Positions 34,878 through 47,138 of a stretch of DNA of 64,000 nucleotides are shown one piece after another. The stretch comes from Synanceia verrucosa. Lineage: Eukaryota; Chordata; Actinopteri; Perciformes; Synanceiidae. Each line of letters starts with the position of its first letter. The stretch's first letter is position 1. Where the stretch lies: contig CM056552.1 in the NCBI GenBank assembly GCA_029721515.1, positions 14,099,001 through 14,163,000 on the forward strand. The letters are read 5' to 3'. A program made the position numbers and the translations under genes. Under the pieces are notes generated by a model, which did not search any database, had not been told where the DNA came from, and saw only the letters and a list, made by a program, of their open reading frames with translations.

Positions 34878-37800
34878 CATTTCCAACAGTTTAAGATTAA
34901 GGACAACAAGCTGTTTAATTTCATTGACTTTCACCAGAATATTTATCATGTGCAGCTGAATCTATTTGCTGCATGTACTTTGTACTTTTAGCATTTTTTA
35001 GCAGTCAGACAGAGGAGATTATTTAAATGTTAAGTAACAGATGACAGCAGATGGAAATTTTTGCAACTGAATCCAGTGAAGGAGCATCATCACCAGCACT
35101 TTGTCAATATGAGCCAGAAAAAACACAGAGGGTCTGGTGGTGCAGCCAATAACCAGACAACTAGACCCTTCTTGTCTCCTGGGTGACCAGGCAGAGCAAT
35201 CTTTGATGTACAGACCTCCTCCAGTGATCAGCCAGGCACTTTAAACAATCCCATTCCCCTCACACTGTGAGCTCATCAGCCCGCTGCAACCTGGTAAACA
35301 CCTGCTCAACATTTACATCACCATCACCACAGTAGTCAGCTAGAGCCAGTAGTCACACATTAGCTGAATTACGGTTCAGTTCAGTTTGAACACTGGATGG
35401 GAGCCACAAACAAGTACAAGCAAAACGAGCGTAAACAAGTCAGTACCAGACCGAAGAATGCAGCCGTGCAACAATTCATGGGGGGGAAATGCACCGATGA
35501 CACACAAGCACCACACCAAACCAACTCATTCTCAGTGCTGTTAAAAGTCAATTAAAAGTTCAGTGCTTTCTGATTTTTGTCCTCAACATGCCAGAAATAT
35601 GCATCAAAACATTTGGAAAAAGAAAATAGAGGGGGTGACTCAGCCCTGAGAACATTACCACCCTCATGATTAGCCAAAACACGTCATTGAAGGGTAGTCA
35701 CGACCAAATCATTACAAGAACTCCTTACCCGAGAAAGCAAAAAGTGGAGTCCACTCACATGAAGCCACTTGGCCTCATCAGGATCCCTCCTCCAAACCAA
35801 TCTGTCAAAACCAAAGCTCCCGCAGAATCACAAGCTGCACATCAAACTCCAGAGTCCCCGGGGAGCACACAAGCATCCTCACAAAACCCTCTAATAACTT
35901 TCTGAAACTGGAGCTTTCAGTAACTTGCAACATAAATTGGCAATTAATCCTCAAGTCAGTATGCTGCTGATTTGATTCAGCGCTGCTCCAGTAAAGTTCA
36001 TTCCACCTGTCAATGGTTCATATTACCTCCAAATCCATAACCCCTAGCATTTATTGACTTACAGGGTGCTTTTCCTCCTGCCTGGTGTGTCCTGTACAAT
36101 CGTGTGATACGTGATACGATACTGCTTTTCTTATGCCTGGAAATTAAATCACTAACCTGAAAAAGATCATAATTATGATCGTTAATGCTAACAACAGTCT
36201 CACCACGAAAAAGGGCCATCTTTTAATTATCATGAGCTCTCAGTGGAATTACCTCGCTGGATGAATCATTTCATGTTTGAGTTGTGTATCACAGTTACTC
36301 CTAATTCCCCGTCTCAAATAACATTAGTACCGAAATTAGAGTAAAATCCTAAGCAGCCACCAAATAAGACTGATGAGACATCATCAGTGCAACAAAAAAA
36401 ACAAACACTCCACAGGGATAATCTGGGCAAAGAAACACTGTGATAATCATTTTAGTGTAACTCTTCACATCTGGGCACATCTGCTCCATGAGAGCTTTGC
36501 AGTAATGCTGAAGAACAATAACATAATTCGCAATCAATAACACTGCATGTGCCTGAAGACAATTGCCTGTGTGCCTATTAAACAAATGACAAAAAAGAAA
36601 GCATTGTTCAGCAGGTGGAGTGCAGGAGTCTAGTGGGGGCCTTTGTTGGGTTTTGCAGAGAATGTAATGAGTTTTGGTAAACTCGCAGAGATGCTGCTGA
36701 CAGCTGTCTGAGCGGGACGAGGAGGTGGAAATGTGGCCTATCCACAAACAGCAGAGATTGAGGGAAGCACTCAAATATTCTTCTTATGTGGTTCAGGTTT
36801 TACAACATTTACAGCTGTATACATGATCAATATGTTGCTACATGGTCGAGGCGGCAAGCAAAATAAATAAACTGGTCTGGTGTGAGCACCTTAGAGGCAG
36901 TAACAGAGAAGATGGTGAGGGCTTAAAGGAGAATTCGTTTTCAAAATGTCTACATAAATCTAAAAACACGAGTAAACAAGATCAACTCTCTCCGAAATCA
37001 AAAAACTAAAAAAAAAAAACTTTATCAAGCATAAAGTGCAAACTGCACCACAGACAATGATTTGGGAAAGACTGAAAGCATCCACATGCTCGAGTAATTG
37101 GAAACACTTCCTCTTTCACAACTGAGAAGACTGTAATAGAATAAAGCTCATTTGAGTGTAAAATTGACTGCAAACATTCACATTACAGTTCTTTTCAGAT
37201 TACATTGTATGTCTTTCACAACTTTCATAGTGACAGTCTCTGCCATGGTCTTATAATTATTGAGTAATGTACACACAAAATTATGCAGACCAGTAATTAC
37301 CAGTTAATAAATATGTAAAGATGCCTCAATAAGTTTCATTTGACTTACACTTGCACTTTTAAACTCTGCATTTTTCTAATAAACGTTGGTAGCTTAATTT
37401 ATGCTCATGTAAGTATGATAAGGCTGCGGTTGCCATGGTAACAGCACAGTTCTTCAGATGTGGAACGGAAGGAAAGAGACACATCCCAGCATATGATAGT
37501 CACCTCGGCTCGTATGGTAAAAGATGTACAGCTAATAAATAATACTGACAGGTTCATTAAATGTGTGTGGGTAATGTGAAGCACAAAACACTGGTACATT
37601 ATCCAGAACTGAAACTGAATGATTTTTGTAATGGCAAAGAATCAGCTTGCTGGATCTCATGCATTAAATCAATGTTCAATGCAAATGTTTGTTAATCCTG
37701 ATGGAAATATACATATTTTTCATAACATATAAGTGTTATGCAGCACACAATACAGCTTTAAATTTGCTCTAGTATGAAAGGATGTGCTGTAGTTTATTTT

Positions 37801-38400
37801 AAGCATATATCTGATTGATACACAAGACTGATGAACTCGTCTATAAGTCTTATGTCTTATTCAAAGGTTGATTTTTGAGAAAGAAAACACAAGACAAGGC
37901 ACTCAAGACAGAGTGGTAAAAATCCTTCTGTATTATCATAAACATTGTACTTTTGTAAAAAGCATTGTTGGCATTTTAGTGGACCTTCTCTAATGAAAGT
38001 GGTCTCTGCCAGTTACCACTGGCAACAACCAGTTTGCACTCCAGGTGAAGCCAACCACTCAACTGGGTTGTTCCACATTACAAATAAAACTGTACTCTCC
38101 CACGATGATCCACCCACTTTTATTGCCACATAAAGTTGATAAATGACTGAATTTCACAACTTGACTCCTGAATAACATGAATTCTTGTATCTAGGTAGAA
38201 AAGTACCAACATACACAGACTGAAAATAGTACCTAGACTACATAGACTGAAAGAAAACCAACTAAAATAACTTGGACAAGCTTGCTCACTTTGCCCACTC
38301 CAACACAATTCAACACAGAAATATGAGTTGAATTCCACAGTCTTCACTGAGGTTTTACTCAGAGCTGCAGTTGGTAACTTTAAGCAAATATAATAGAAAG
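34878..38400. other. Non-coding stretch, with one weak exon-like frame
   Basis: No gene is firmly supported. The plus frame at 35666-35905 is rich in Pro, Ser, Gln and Lys and reads more like a disordered protein tail than its neighbours, but it has no domain and no clear splice context. ATTA-rich patches lie near 37260-37400. Frames at 36349-36774 (minus) and 38120-38410 (minus) have no domain. Confidence 0.5.
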
Positions 38401-38411
38401 TTATTCTCATA

Positions 38412-38946
38412 AAACTGTCACTATAATCTGACAGTAGTGAACGACACGGACAGTCTGTTCGTCTCTGCTTCCTCCTAGTGCTCCTAATGGCATTTGCAAA
38501 ATTTCATAACGCTGAAAGAAAACAACCAATCAGAGCAATCTCTAGAGCAGCTGTCACTGCTCATGAAACTTGCAAATCAAACTGTCAAACTAGGCAGCAC
38601 TGATGAAATCTGAATCAGGGGTTCCCATTGTGAAATATGGATTGTCCTGTTTTAGTGTACTTTAAAATGAGAAAGTTGGTGACTCAGTCCACATGTTGAA
38701 AACATTCAGGCCACTTTGGAGCAAACTTCCACTAAAATATACTTTTGAAAATATTTGAGGCAAGAAAAAGGAATTACAGTGACAGAATCTCGATTCATAT
38801 TTGATCAGTGCTGCCGAGTTGAAGAGTTTGATCAGTGTTCATGAGTCAGTGGTTGACAGCTGCTTCAGCAACAGCTCGACTCTGATTGGTGGTTTTCCAT
38901 CGCTGCTGATTTTTCACATACCACTGTCAGGATATAATGACAGTTT
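38412..38946. mobile_element. Long palindromic MITE-like element with CCAAT motifs
   Basis: The left arm (about 38412-38650) and right arm (about 38700-38946) are imperfect reverse complements. AACTGTCACTATAATCTGAC pairs with GTCAGGATATAATGACAGTT (38926-38945). ACCAATCAGAG pairs with CTCTGATTGGT. CAGCTGTCACTGCTCATGAA pairs with 'TTCATGAGTCAGTGGTTGAC' and AGCTG. GGCAGCACTGATGAAATCTG pairs with CATATTTGATCAGTGCTGCC. A CCAAT box sits in each arm (38526-38530 and, reversed, 38885-38889). The family is one I recall from percomorph genomes. Outer termini and target duplication are unclear. No coding capacity. Confidence 0.75.
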
Positions 38947-38965
38947 CTTTAAATGTATTATGACA

Positions 38966-40197
38966 CCATGATTCTGGAAGGATTGAGAGGTCGTGGAGGA
39001 GACAGGTTGATGACGGCCGCACAGGAGAACCTCACTGTGAACTCTACTATCGTTTGCTATGAGATTGATAAGAGACATTAAGGCGCAATCGCTTTGGCAG
39101 GAGCTTTGAGTGAAGGCCAAGAAGAGAAGAGAGAAGGACTGTAATCTGATGCTAGTTGCCTTTTCATCTAAGCTGAAACAGGGCAGAGCTAACAACCTGT
39201 ACATCCTTGTTGTCAGATGGATAGAAGTCTAATGAGGTGGATAACTAACTGGCGGAGTTCTTTGCTTGCTATAATGAAACCAAAGATCTGCAGCTCTTCT
39301 GCGCCCGAACAACACAAGCAGCATGTTATTACCACATGCTTCTATAAGAGCCCAATCAATTAAATATCAGATGAAAAAGTAAACCGGAGTCACGCTTAAT
39401 CATGTGGGTAGGTGATGATAAACAGACATTTAATGCCCTCCTATGATGAGCTGGAGGTGAAGAGGAGATATCCTGCATGGTGTCAGCAGGCTCTTATCAG
39501 GACTGATTAGATTGAAAGCCAGCGGCAGCACACTCTGGAAAGTGCTGTTGACAAGTATCTTAATAGCCTCAACTACTTAGTCAGACCTGCTGGCTGAGAG
39601 AATGATTAGTAATGATAATGGTCTGCCTTACCTGACATTGCAATAACTTCAGATGTAAGGGTTGGGGCTTTTATCAGAAATAAAAATGATTTTTAAGTGA
39701 TTGGTGGCGACAGCACTCGGGCCATGAAAATTGAGGAGCACACTCTTCGCAAAACACATTTATTAATAATTGATGGAAAAACCAAGAGTGTGTTTGCAGA
39801 GGTAGAGCCAACAGTGACTCCACTCACTGTACATTTTAGAGTAAATAAAGTACTTAGGAAAGGGATTTGTGCAAAGTAGCTCCTGGGCTCAGTGAAACAG
39901 CTTCCTGTTATCTCAGCATTGAACACTGAAGAACTAGATCCAGTAGTGTCAGAGGGGTCTCACTTCTGAAGGTGTTTGCCACTCAGCTCTAATTCTGCTT
40001 TATGTTCTTCTGTGCGTCATGTAGAGGAAGCAGCAAAGACGCACGTGACAGCACTACGGCAGCACTCTGTGGATATAATGCATGTCCATGATGACTACAA
40101 CGTGCAAGTCCCAAGATGTGTCAAGTCCCAAGATAATCTACCAAAAGTTAAACATTTCTTTAAGTAGCCACCTGGAATAAAAACTCTTTTCCTTAAT
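38966..40197. other. Non-coding stretch
   Basis: No gene is supported. Frames at 38914-39204 (minus), 39693-39926 (both strands) and 39976-40167 (plus) show no domain. Confidence 0.55.
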
Positions 40198-40308
40198 GTC
40201 TGTGAAGATTCTCAATTATCTGGGTCAAGGTCAACACAAAGAGCAAAAATAAGAAACTCCTTAAACTTCAAGCAAGTCCACTTGGCTCTTTTTTGCTTTC
40301 TGCCTTAA
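40198..40308 (+). repeat. Hairpin dispersed repeat, copy 2 (diverged)
   Basis: GATTCTCAATTATCTGGGTC, then AAGGTCAACACAAAGAGC, then TTCAAGCAAGTCCACTTGGC and TCTTTTTTGC follow the same plan as 28661-28788. AAAGAGCAAAAA pairs loosely with GGCTCTTTTTTGC. Confidence 0.5.
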
Positions 40309-40617
40309 TTAAACTTGCTGAACAAAATAGCTGTCACTTATAAATTTCAATGAAATGTTCAAGCTAAAATGTTGCCAAGTAAATTAGCTTTTTAGCAGGT
40401 TGTTTTTCAAACACAATTAGGCTAAGGAGAATTTTGGCAAAGCTGTGAGACTTGCTTTTGCATGGCCCATTCAAATAATTTCTCAGACATGCTGTGCATT
40501 ACTCAAACCCCCTGCTCTTTAACCAAAGAGGAAAACTCTCAGTCACTGTGGCAACAGCAGACCTCAGCTGCATCTGTGTTGCCCAAAAAGAATAACAACA
40601 CCCATTTCTGGTTCTTA

Positions 40618-40618
<1 letters not shown>

Positions 40619-40668
<50 letters not shown>
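40619..40668 (+). repeat. (CA)n microsatellite
   Basis: About 24-25 uninterrupted CA units. Confidence 0.98.
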
Positions 40669-40670
<2 letters not shown>

Positions 40671-43600
40671 CTGTCAGCCTGACAATTCCTTGCTGACACA
40701 GTTTCCATATGCCCAGCGGCCTCCATAAGAGGATTTTTGCCTCTGACCAGCTCAACATGGACAAGGGGACTTCCTTTTTCTCCCTATGCGGTCCGGCGGT
40801 CGCTGCTCGCCTCTGCCTAATGAGATTATGCCCGTCTCCTGGAACATCTACTCAAGAAGAGATGGGACCTATTAGTCTGCTGTCTGCCCCAAAGAGAGAC
40901 AATCACCACGGCTCTGATGTTATTACTGGAGTGTGTCAGTCTCCAAAGTAATAACAAACATGCCTAAGAAAAAGAGAGAGCTTGTTCACAATATGACTGG
41001 TCAGTGTGGTCAAGACAGAGAGAGCTCAGTAAAATATGTTCTGTTTATCAGAAAAATAAACAGTGGTGGATGAGCGGGGCAAATGTGCCAAACAATAGCT
41101 CCTTTCTCAGCCCTGCAGAGCTCAAGTGAAATCTGTAACAACAATATTTTCAACACAATCGTTTCTTGAATACCAGGCCACCATAGCTGTCATTATGGGA
41201 AAAAAGCATTGAAATTGAAAGACTGAAAGACTACTGACGCCACAGAACTAAAGTATCCACCTTATGTAGATTGGCTAAAGAGATGTTCTAATATTTTAGG
41301 AAATATGCTTATTTGTGCTTTCATGTTTATCAGTGTGTTAAGTGTGGAAAGTATCTATAGACAGAAAGGCAACCAGTGGAGATGCTGATAATAGCTGCCT
41401 CTCTCTGTCTGTATGAAGCTAAACATGTCCTGTCCTGACCAATGCAAAGCAAACCTGTTACTGAAGTGCCTTAAATTTGCATTCTAGTAGCCAGCAATGA
41501 GCGACTACCTTAGTTACTAAAAGAAGTCTGATTGTATCAAGTCAGTGAGAGAGGTTATGGTCTCAGTCGCTACTTTCAAGTCTTTTCACTAGAATGTGAT
41601 GTTCAGTTTAACACACAGACATGAGTGGTCTTTTCATAAGTAAATCAACATAATTTACAAAATGTCCAAATATACACACCCTTTCAGAACCTCACACAAA
41701 AAGGAAGCAAAACACCAAATTCTAAACCTCATCTTGTCTCAGACGTTAATTGTTCTTTAACTTGAAGTCTTTTCCTAAAGTTTAGATGCTACACATTAGT
41801 TGAAACGTGGTCCCAACCAGTACCAAACACTCAGGTATACAAATTGTAAATTGACGAAAAAAAGACGACAGGTATCAGATTTCAACACCTGAGTGCTGGA
41901 TTCAGCATTAGAGGAGAAAATGTGCAATGTTTCATGTCGAATGTATCTCTCATTTGTGCACAACCACTGAACAAAACTATACAATATTTTATTGTCTGCA
42001 GATACTTTTTCAGTACACATTTTTCCCCAACACATGCTGCTTCCACATCACATCACTCCCACAAATGATTTGACTTGACTTTTGTCCAGAGCGGTGCCTC
42101 ATACATAAAGACTGCACAAACAAATGCACATCAGTTTAGAGGCAATTAGTGAGCCATTGGGCATTTTGAATCAAAGAGGTAGCACCGGTCAATTCTGTAA
42201 TTAAAGAAAGTTTCCACCATCAACACAGTCGCTTTCTCTCTGTGGCTCCTTCATCAGATAAGCTTCTATTTAAGGTATTCAAATGTTTTTTTGAAAAAAA
42301 CATTCCAAAGCCTTTGAACTCAAGTTATGTTGTGCAACCAAACTGAAACAAAAAGTTGAACAAAAATAGATGTGATGGATAAGGAAAAGACAAAGTGTTA
42401 TGTGTGAAAGAGAGATATGAGGAGAATAAAAATCCTTCAGATCAGGGAGAAGTGCTGAGGACTCATCCATTCAGTTGCTTCATCATAACTCATCTCCACT
42501 TTAATAACCCTGTCAGACACAATTAACAACCCAGTGATCAATAGCATCACATCCTCTACATGTTATTTTGGAGGAAGGGCTGATTTTGAGGTGATTTGTG
42601 GAACATAAGTTAGTGGCTCCTCAAATCAGCAAATAATCCCTCCGAAGAATTGGTGACATGGGGAGAATCGATCATAGAGTGGAGAAGCTGGGACAGTGTC
42701 TGTCGAGGATTATTTATTCCCCTAATTGATCGATCGGCCTGTGTACTAGTCAGGACACCTGTGGCCGTGGTGAGCATGTCCAGACTCCAGCAGAGCTCCA
42801 AACTCAAAGCTGTGCCTGCAGTGAGACGCGCCGCAGCCAAGTCTAAGAGACGCAGTGGGTGCAGAATCAATGTGGAGTGTGCGTGTTAGTGCGTGTCTCA
42901 GAGAAAATTTCTGACGAGTCCAAGTCTGTGACGCTGACGCACTCTTTGTTGTTGTGCAACTTTTGTTTATGTGATTATACAACTCCCTACCACAAAACTA
43001 CCAGGATGTATCCCCAGTCGTGTTCTCCATCCAGTCTGTCTATGTGGTTGCTGTCTCTATCTGTCACCCATTACTCCGGAGCCTCTCCTCTGCTCACACA
43101 GCCGTGGCTTTGCTGAATAGCTGATACAGGCTCTCAGCAGGGTCGTGTCTGGCTTCAGCGTAACGGCACATATCTCTGCCTGCTCTTCTTTGACCACAAG
43201 ACAGCACTCTCTGCCCCAGTCTAAGAGCCAACCCAAGCTGCTCTATTCTGAGCTGCATGCATGGCTAGTCTGTCTGGAGGAGACAGATAGCCTGACACAA
43301 AACTGCCACTGCTACTGCCTCTGCCTCTGTGACGTACACGAGGAGGGAGCTGCTGGATTTATGAATAAATTCAGAGTGTATGGAATTCATCCCCGACTCT
43401 GTTATGAAGTGATACTGCTGTCGCTCTAGAGTTTTACTATCTATTTCTAAGTAGTTAAATTGCACAATTGCATAAATAAAACAAATCTGTCCCAAAAAAG
43501 GTGGCATTTATATTTCATATTTTTTGCTTGCAATGATGAGCTTCCTGCTGGTGTATGAATAAGCTGAATGACAATGCCATTCTCTAAGCAGAAGGACAAA

Positions 43601-45195
43601 TTCTGTGAATACAGATTGTCAAATCTTTTCATTTTAAAAGGGAAAAGGCTTACTCATTTCCAGGGTCATACTTGGGTTATACAAGCCTTGATGTACAAAA
43701 AACATCTTATTTTTCTCTGCACCGTCATGGCAACCATGAATAACTGACACAGAGTATAGGGGCACTTCCTATCATGAAAAGTTACAAAGAAAACCTGAAA
43801 CAAAAATTCTACAATTCGGATGTGAATTCAAGGAAAGATTTAGAAATCTCTCTGTCACATGATGCTTAGTATTTCTGCATAAATGCAAAAAAAAATGTAA
43901 ACATACATTCAGATACAGAGTTACATTTGTTTTTAAAGGTACACTTGTGAGAAACAACAGAGCTTTGATACAGAGGTAGGGTGTGTAAGCATGTACTGTA
44001 GCTACAGTATGTAGCACAGGATGTGACCTAATAAATATAAAAGAGTACTAAACCTGACTACATATTAAGTCAGTTAAAATTCATGTAACAAGGCAGCAAC
44101 TTGTGTGGAATAATGTCAGACTTTATCCTGTACTATGACAACATAACTGAAGGTGGAATCACTGATGTGTGGTTTAAAACTGCTCAGTAACTGAATTCTC
44201 TGCAGCTACAGCGAGGAATCCATTTCTTGGAATTCTTTTTTACTTACAAGACAATGATTGTCATATTATGCTGTTAGATGTTTGGCAAAGGTGCAGACTT
44301 TCAAAAAAAAGGTTAGAGAAAATACAGTTCAGATTTCAGTGCAACTCCCATTGTGTGAACTTTGTAACTTGACAGACATTTCACACGCAGAAAATAGCTC
44401 AATAACACACTAAAGAAAGGAAAGGGCAGAATATGTCCTCTTTAACTGTGTTTGTATGAAGCAGTAACAAGGCCGCTCTGTAACAGGGTGACGGTAACAC
44501 TGGCAAACAGTGATGCAGCGAGGCAGCCAGCGAACCATGGGTGCATTTACGTGTTAAAATCGCTGTCCTTTTATTTTGCATGAACACTTAATCGTGTATA
44601 ACGGAAAAGTAACTAATGTAGGTAGCAAATACTTTCATATAAAAACAGATCTGCAGGGAACTATTATTAAAATGATTTAGTTCATTATGCAGCATCACTT
44701 GTTGCATTTTACAAAGCCTACTCCTTCTTACAGTTTACTTATACAGCATCAGCTATACAGACTTGCAGAGACTTTGAGCTGCTCTGGATGACAAACATGT
44801 TAAAATGATATATTAAATGTCTAAGAGCCTCTCAGTTTAGATGGCCGCTCTTTCCATACTTCACTGCTCCTTTTTTCAGCTGTGTTATTCTGCTCTTATG
44901 GAACCAGTCTGGAAAATATTTCAGCAAGCGTTGTCTCCGTCCTGTAGGGCATGTTGGGTATCTATGGCAACTGCAGCAGGGACAAGAACACTGCGTTTTT
45001 AGCTCAATGTAAGGACACCATTTAAAGGGAATGCAGCCTTGAAAACAAAGAGACAATTACACTTTTCTGCACCCTACTTGCTCCGTGTGATGACATGTGT
45101 TTTGGCATCATGAGGAGATTATGAGATGTTTTCCAGCCTAGAGTACATTATGATGTTTATTTCTGTGCTCTTTGTTGAATGTAAGCAAGCACTTG
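40669..45195. other. Non-coding, mostly unique stretch
   Basis: No gene is supported. The pair of opposing frames at 42610-42982 and those at 42859-43507 have no domains. A decayed dispersed repeat may lie at 41290-41420. GTACTGTAGCTACAGTATG near 43993-44012 is a small palindrome. Confidence 0.55.
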
Positions 45196-45221
45196 AATAA
45201 TAATAATAATAATAATAATAT
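45196..45221 (+). repeat. (AAT)n microsatellite
   Basis: About eight AAT units. Confidence 0.95.
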
Positions 45222-47066
45222 AGTCTTGCATGATTCACAATTCCCTGCTTCTGTCCTTTCAAATTTACCCAAAGTGCAATATTTTGGCTTCAAGCTCTGG
45301 ATTTCTTTCTCAATCAAATACTAGGGAGAGAGTAATATTTAGCACAAACAAAAATATTTTTCCTCCTCATTCTTAAAAAACTGTAGCCACTGTAAGAGGG
45401 TTTTGTGCTAAAAGCTGGTCACTGTAACCAAGCCGAGCAAATCTCCTCTTATGGTATTAAGACGTTAACTTAGTAGCCAGGGTTACTGGGATGTTATCAT
45501 GGGATAAGCAGATTATAGCCCCAAATATCCTTGCGTGCATTTAAGCATGCACCCGTACAAGGTGGATATTTTCATGATGCAATTTGTTACAGCTGAAACT
45601 GCCATCAGACCAATCACTGCAGCACAGCTGTAGTATTCTCCACCACCCAATGATGAGCATTTTGGCTCACTTAAAGCAAATATCTTTAAGATGATTAGTA
45701 AGAGAGAGGTTTCTTGATTAGCCCGCTAAAAAAAGTCATGCAATGAATATATCTTTAGCTCAGTAAGTGCAGAAAGACAGCCTCCCTGAATGAGCAGATA
45801 TGCATGTATTGATATGCTCAATACAACCCAACGCATACTATGTGTTTTTTTCATATAATTTCTGACACAAAATAGCTGGGACAAGGCCCACCACAAAAAA
45901 GGGACGGAAATAGTGCATCAAAGTGACAGATATTTAGCTTTGGAAAGCTGGACCCTTCAGGATTCGAACTGGGCTACATCTGAGACTGAGATAATTAGGA
46001 GAAAGGCTGTCCTCAGAGAAGAAAACACAGATCAAAGGAGACATAGTGATAAAAGTGAAACAAGGAAGGTGATGATTCTGCTGGCAGAGAAAACATGACA
46101 ATGGCAGCACCACCTATTGATTCAGAGAGACTCTACAACATTTGCTGAAGGTTTTTCTAACCAGCCTGAACATCTTCTACTGAGTCAGATTATACTTTCA
46201 TGGCTCCCATTAGCCTCATTTGGGTTTTATGCACAACAGTGGTTTAATTTCATGTTCGCAGGCTGTTCAAACCGTTATCTAATATGTAGAGTTTAACTCC
46301 ACAACTAAACAAATGGCCTGTTGCTCCCTTTAAATGTTCATTTCATGGACCGACTATTAGCAAACAGGCAAACTTTTTGACTCGTGGGCCACAATGTGTA
46401 TACATATACTGTATATATATATATATTATATATATATATATACACACACACATATATATATATAATGAATGAATGAATGAATGAATACTGTATGGCGGTG
46501 CAGAGAGAGTCTAAATCTTAGCACAGAATAGCAGCACAGGGGAAGCTGTTGTTATTGACAGTGAAGCAACCTGCACAAACACACATATACACACCTCCAG
46601 GGCTCCCACAGAGCCAGTGCAACCATCTCTGATCTCCAGCATTGACTAATGAGCTCATGATGAGAGATTTGCCTAATCTCAGTTTGTCTTCTGCGGCTGA
46701 AAAATTCAGGTTGAACCCCCAACAATGTTTTTTTGCATTTTGCATCCATACACACATCACTGAAGAAGCCAAACAGTCTGCTGGTGATGTCAAGTTAAAA
46801 GAATACTTTTACAGAATAGTTTTCAAACATCAGCAGGTTCACAGGTTAATTTTCTATACTTAACCATGCATTAGTGACGATGTAGCTATCTTAAAGTAGA
46901 TGGTGATGCCACCATTGTTATCTGTGGTATATTTTAATGAGCGCCCTGCTGTCTGTGTAATCAACCCTTTAATCTGGCCCACAGCATTTATGGAGTGGAA
47001 TTTAAGACTTTTAGTTTGTCAAGACGCTCAGTCGGATTCCTCCTCTAAGTGTTTTGCCTCTTGCCA
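45222..47066. other. Non-coding stretch with TA and TGAA satellites
   Basis: No gene is supported. Frames at 45913-46098 (plus) and 46518-46863 (both strands) show no domain. Confidence 0.55.
46396..46489 (+). repeat. Compound (TA)n/(CA)n/(TGAA)n microsatellite
   Basis: (TA)n tracts with a short CA insert (46396-46463) are followed by about five to six TGAA units. The TA part is self-complementary. Confidence 0.95.
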
Positions 47067-47091
47067 TCACACACACACACACACATACACA

Positions 47092-47136
<45 letters not shown>
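47067..47136 (+). repeat. (CA)n microsatellite, interrupted
   Basis: About 70 bases of CA units with single TA and TC interruptions. His/Thr-rich frames here are its translations. Confidence 0.97.
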
Positions 47137-47138
<2 letters not shown>

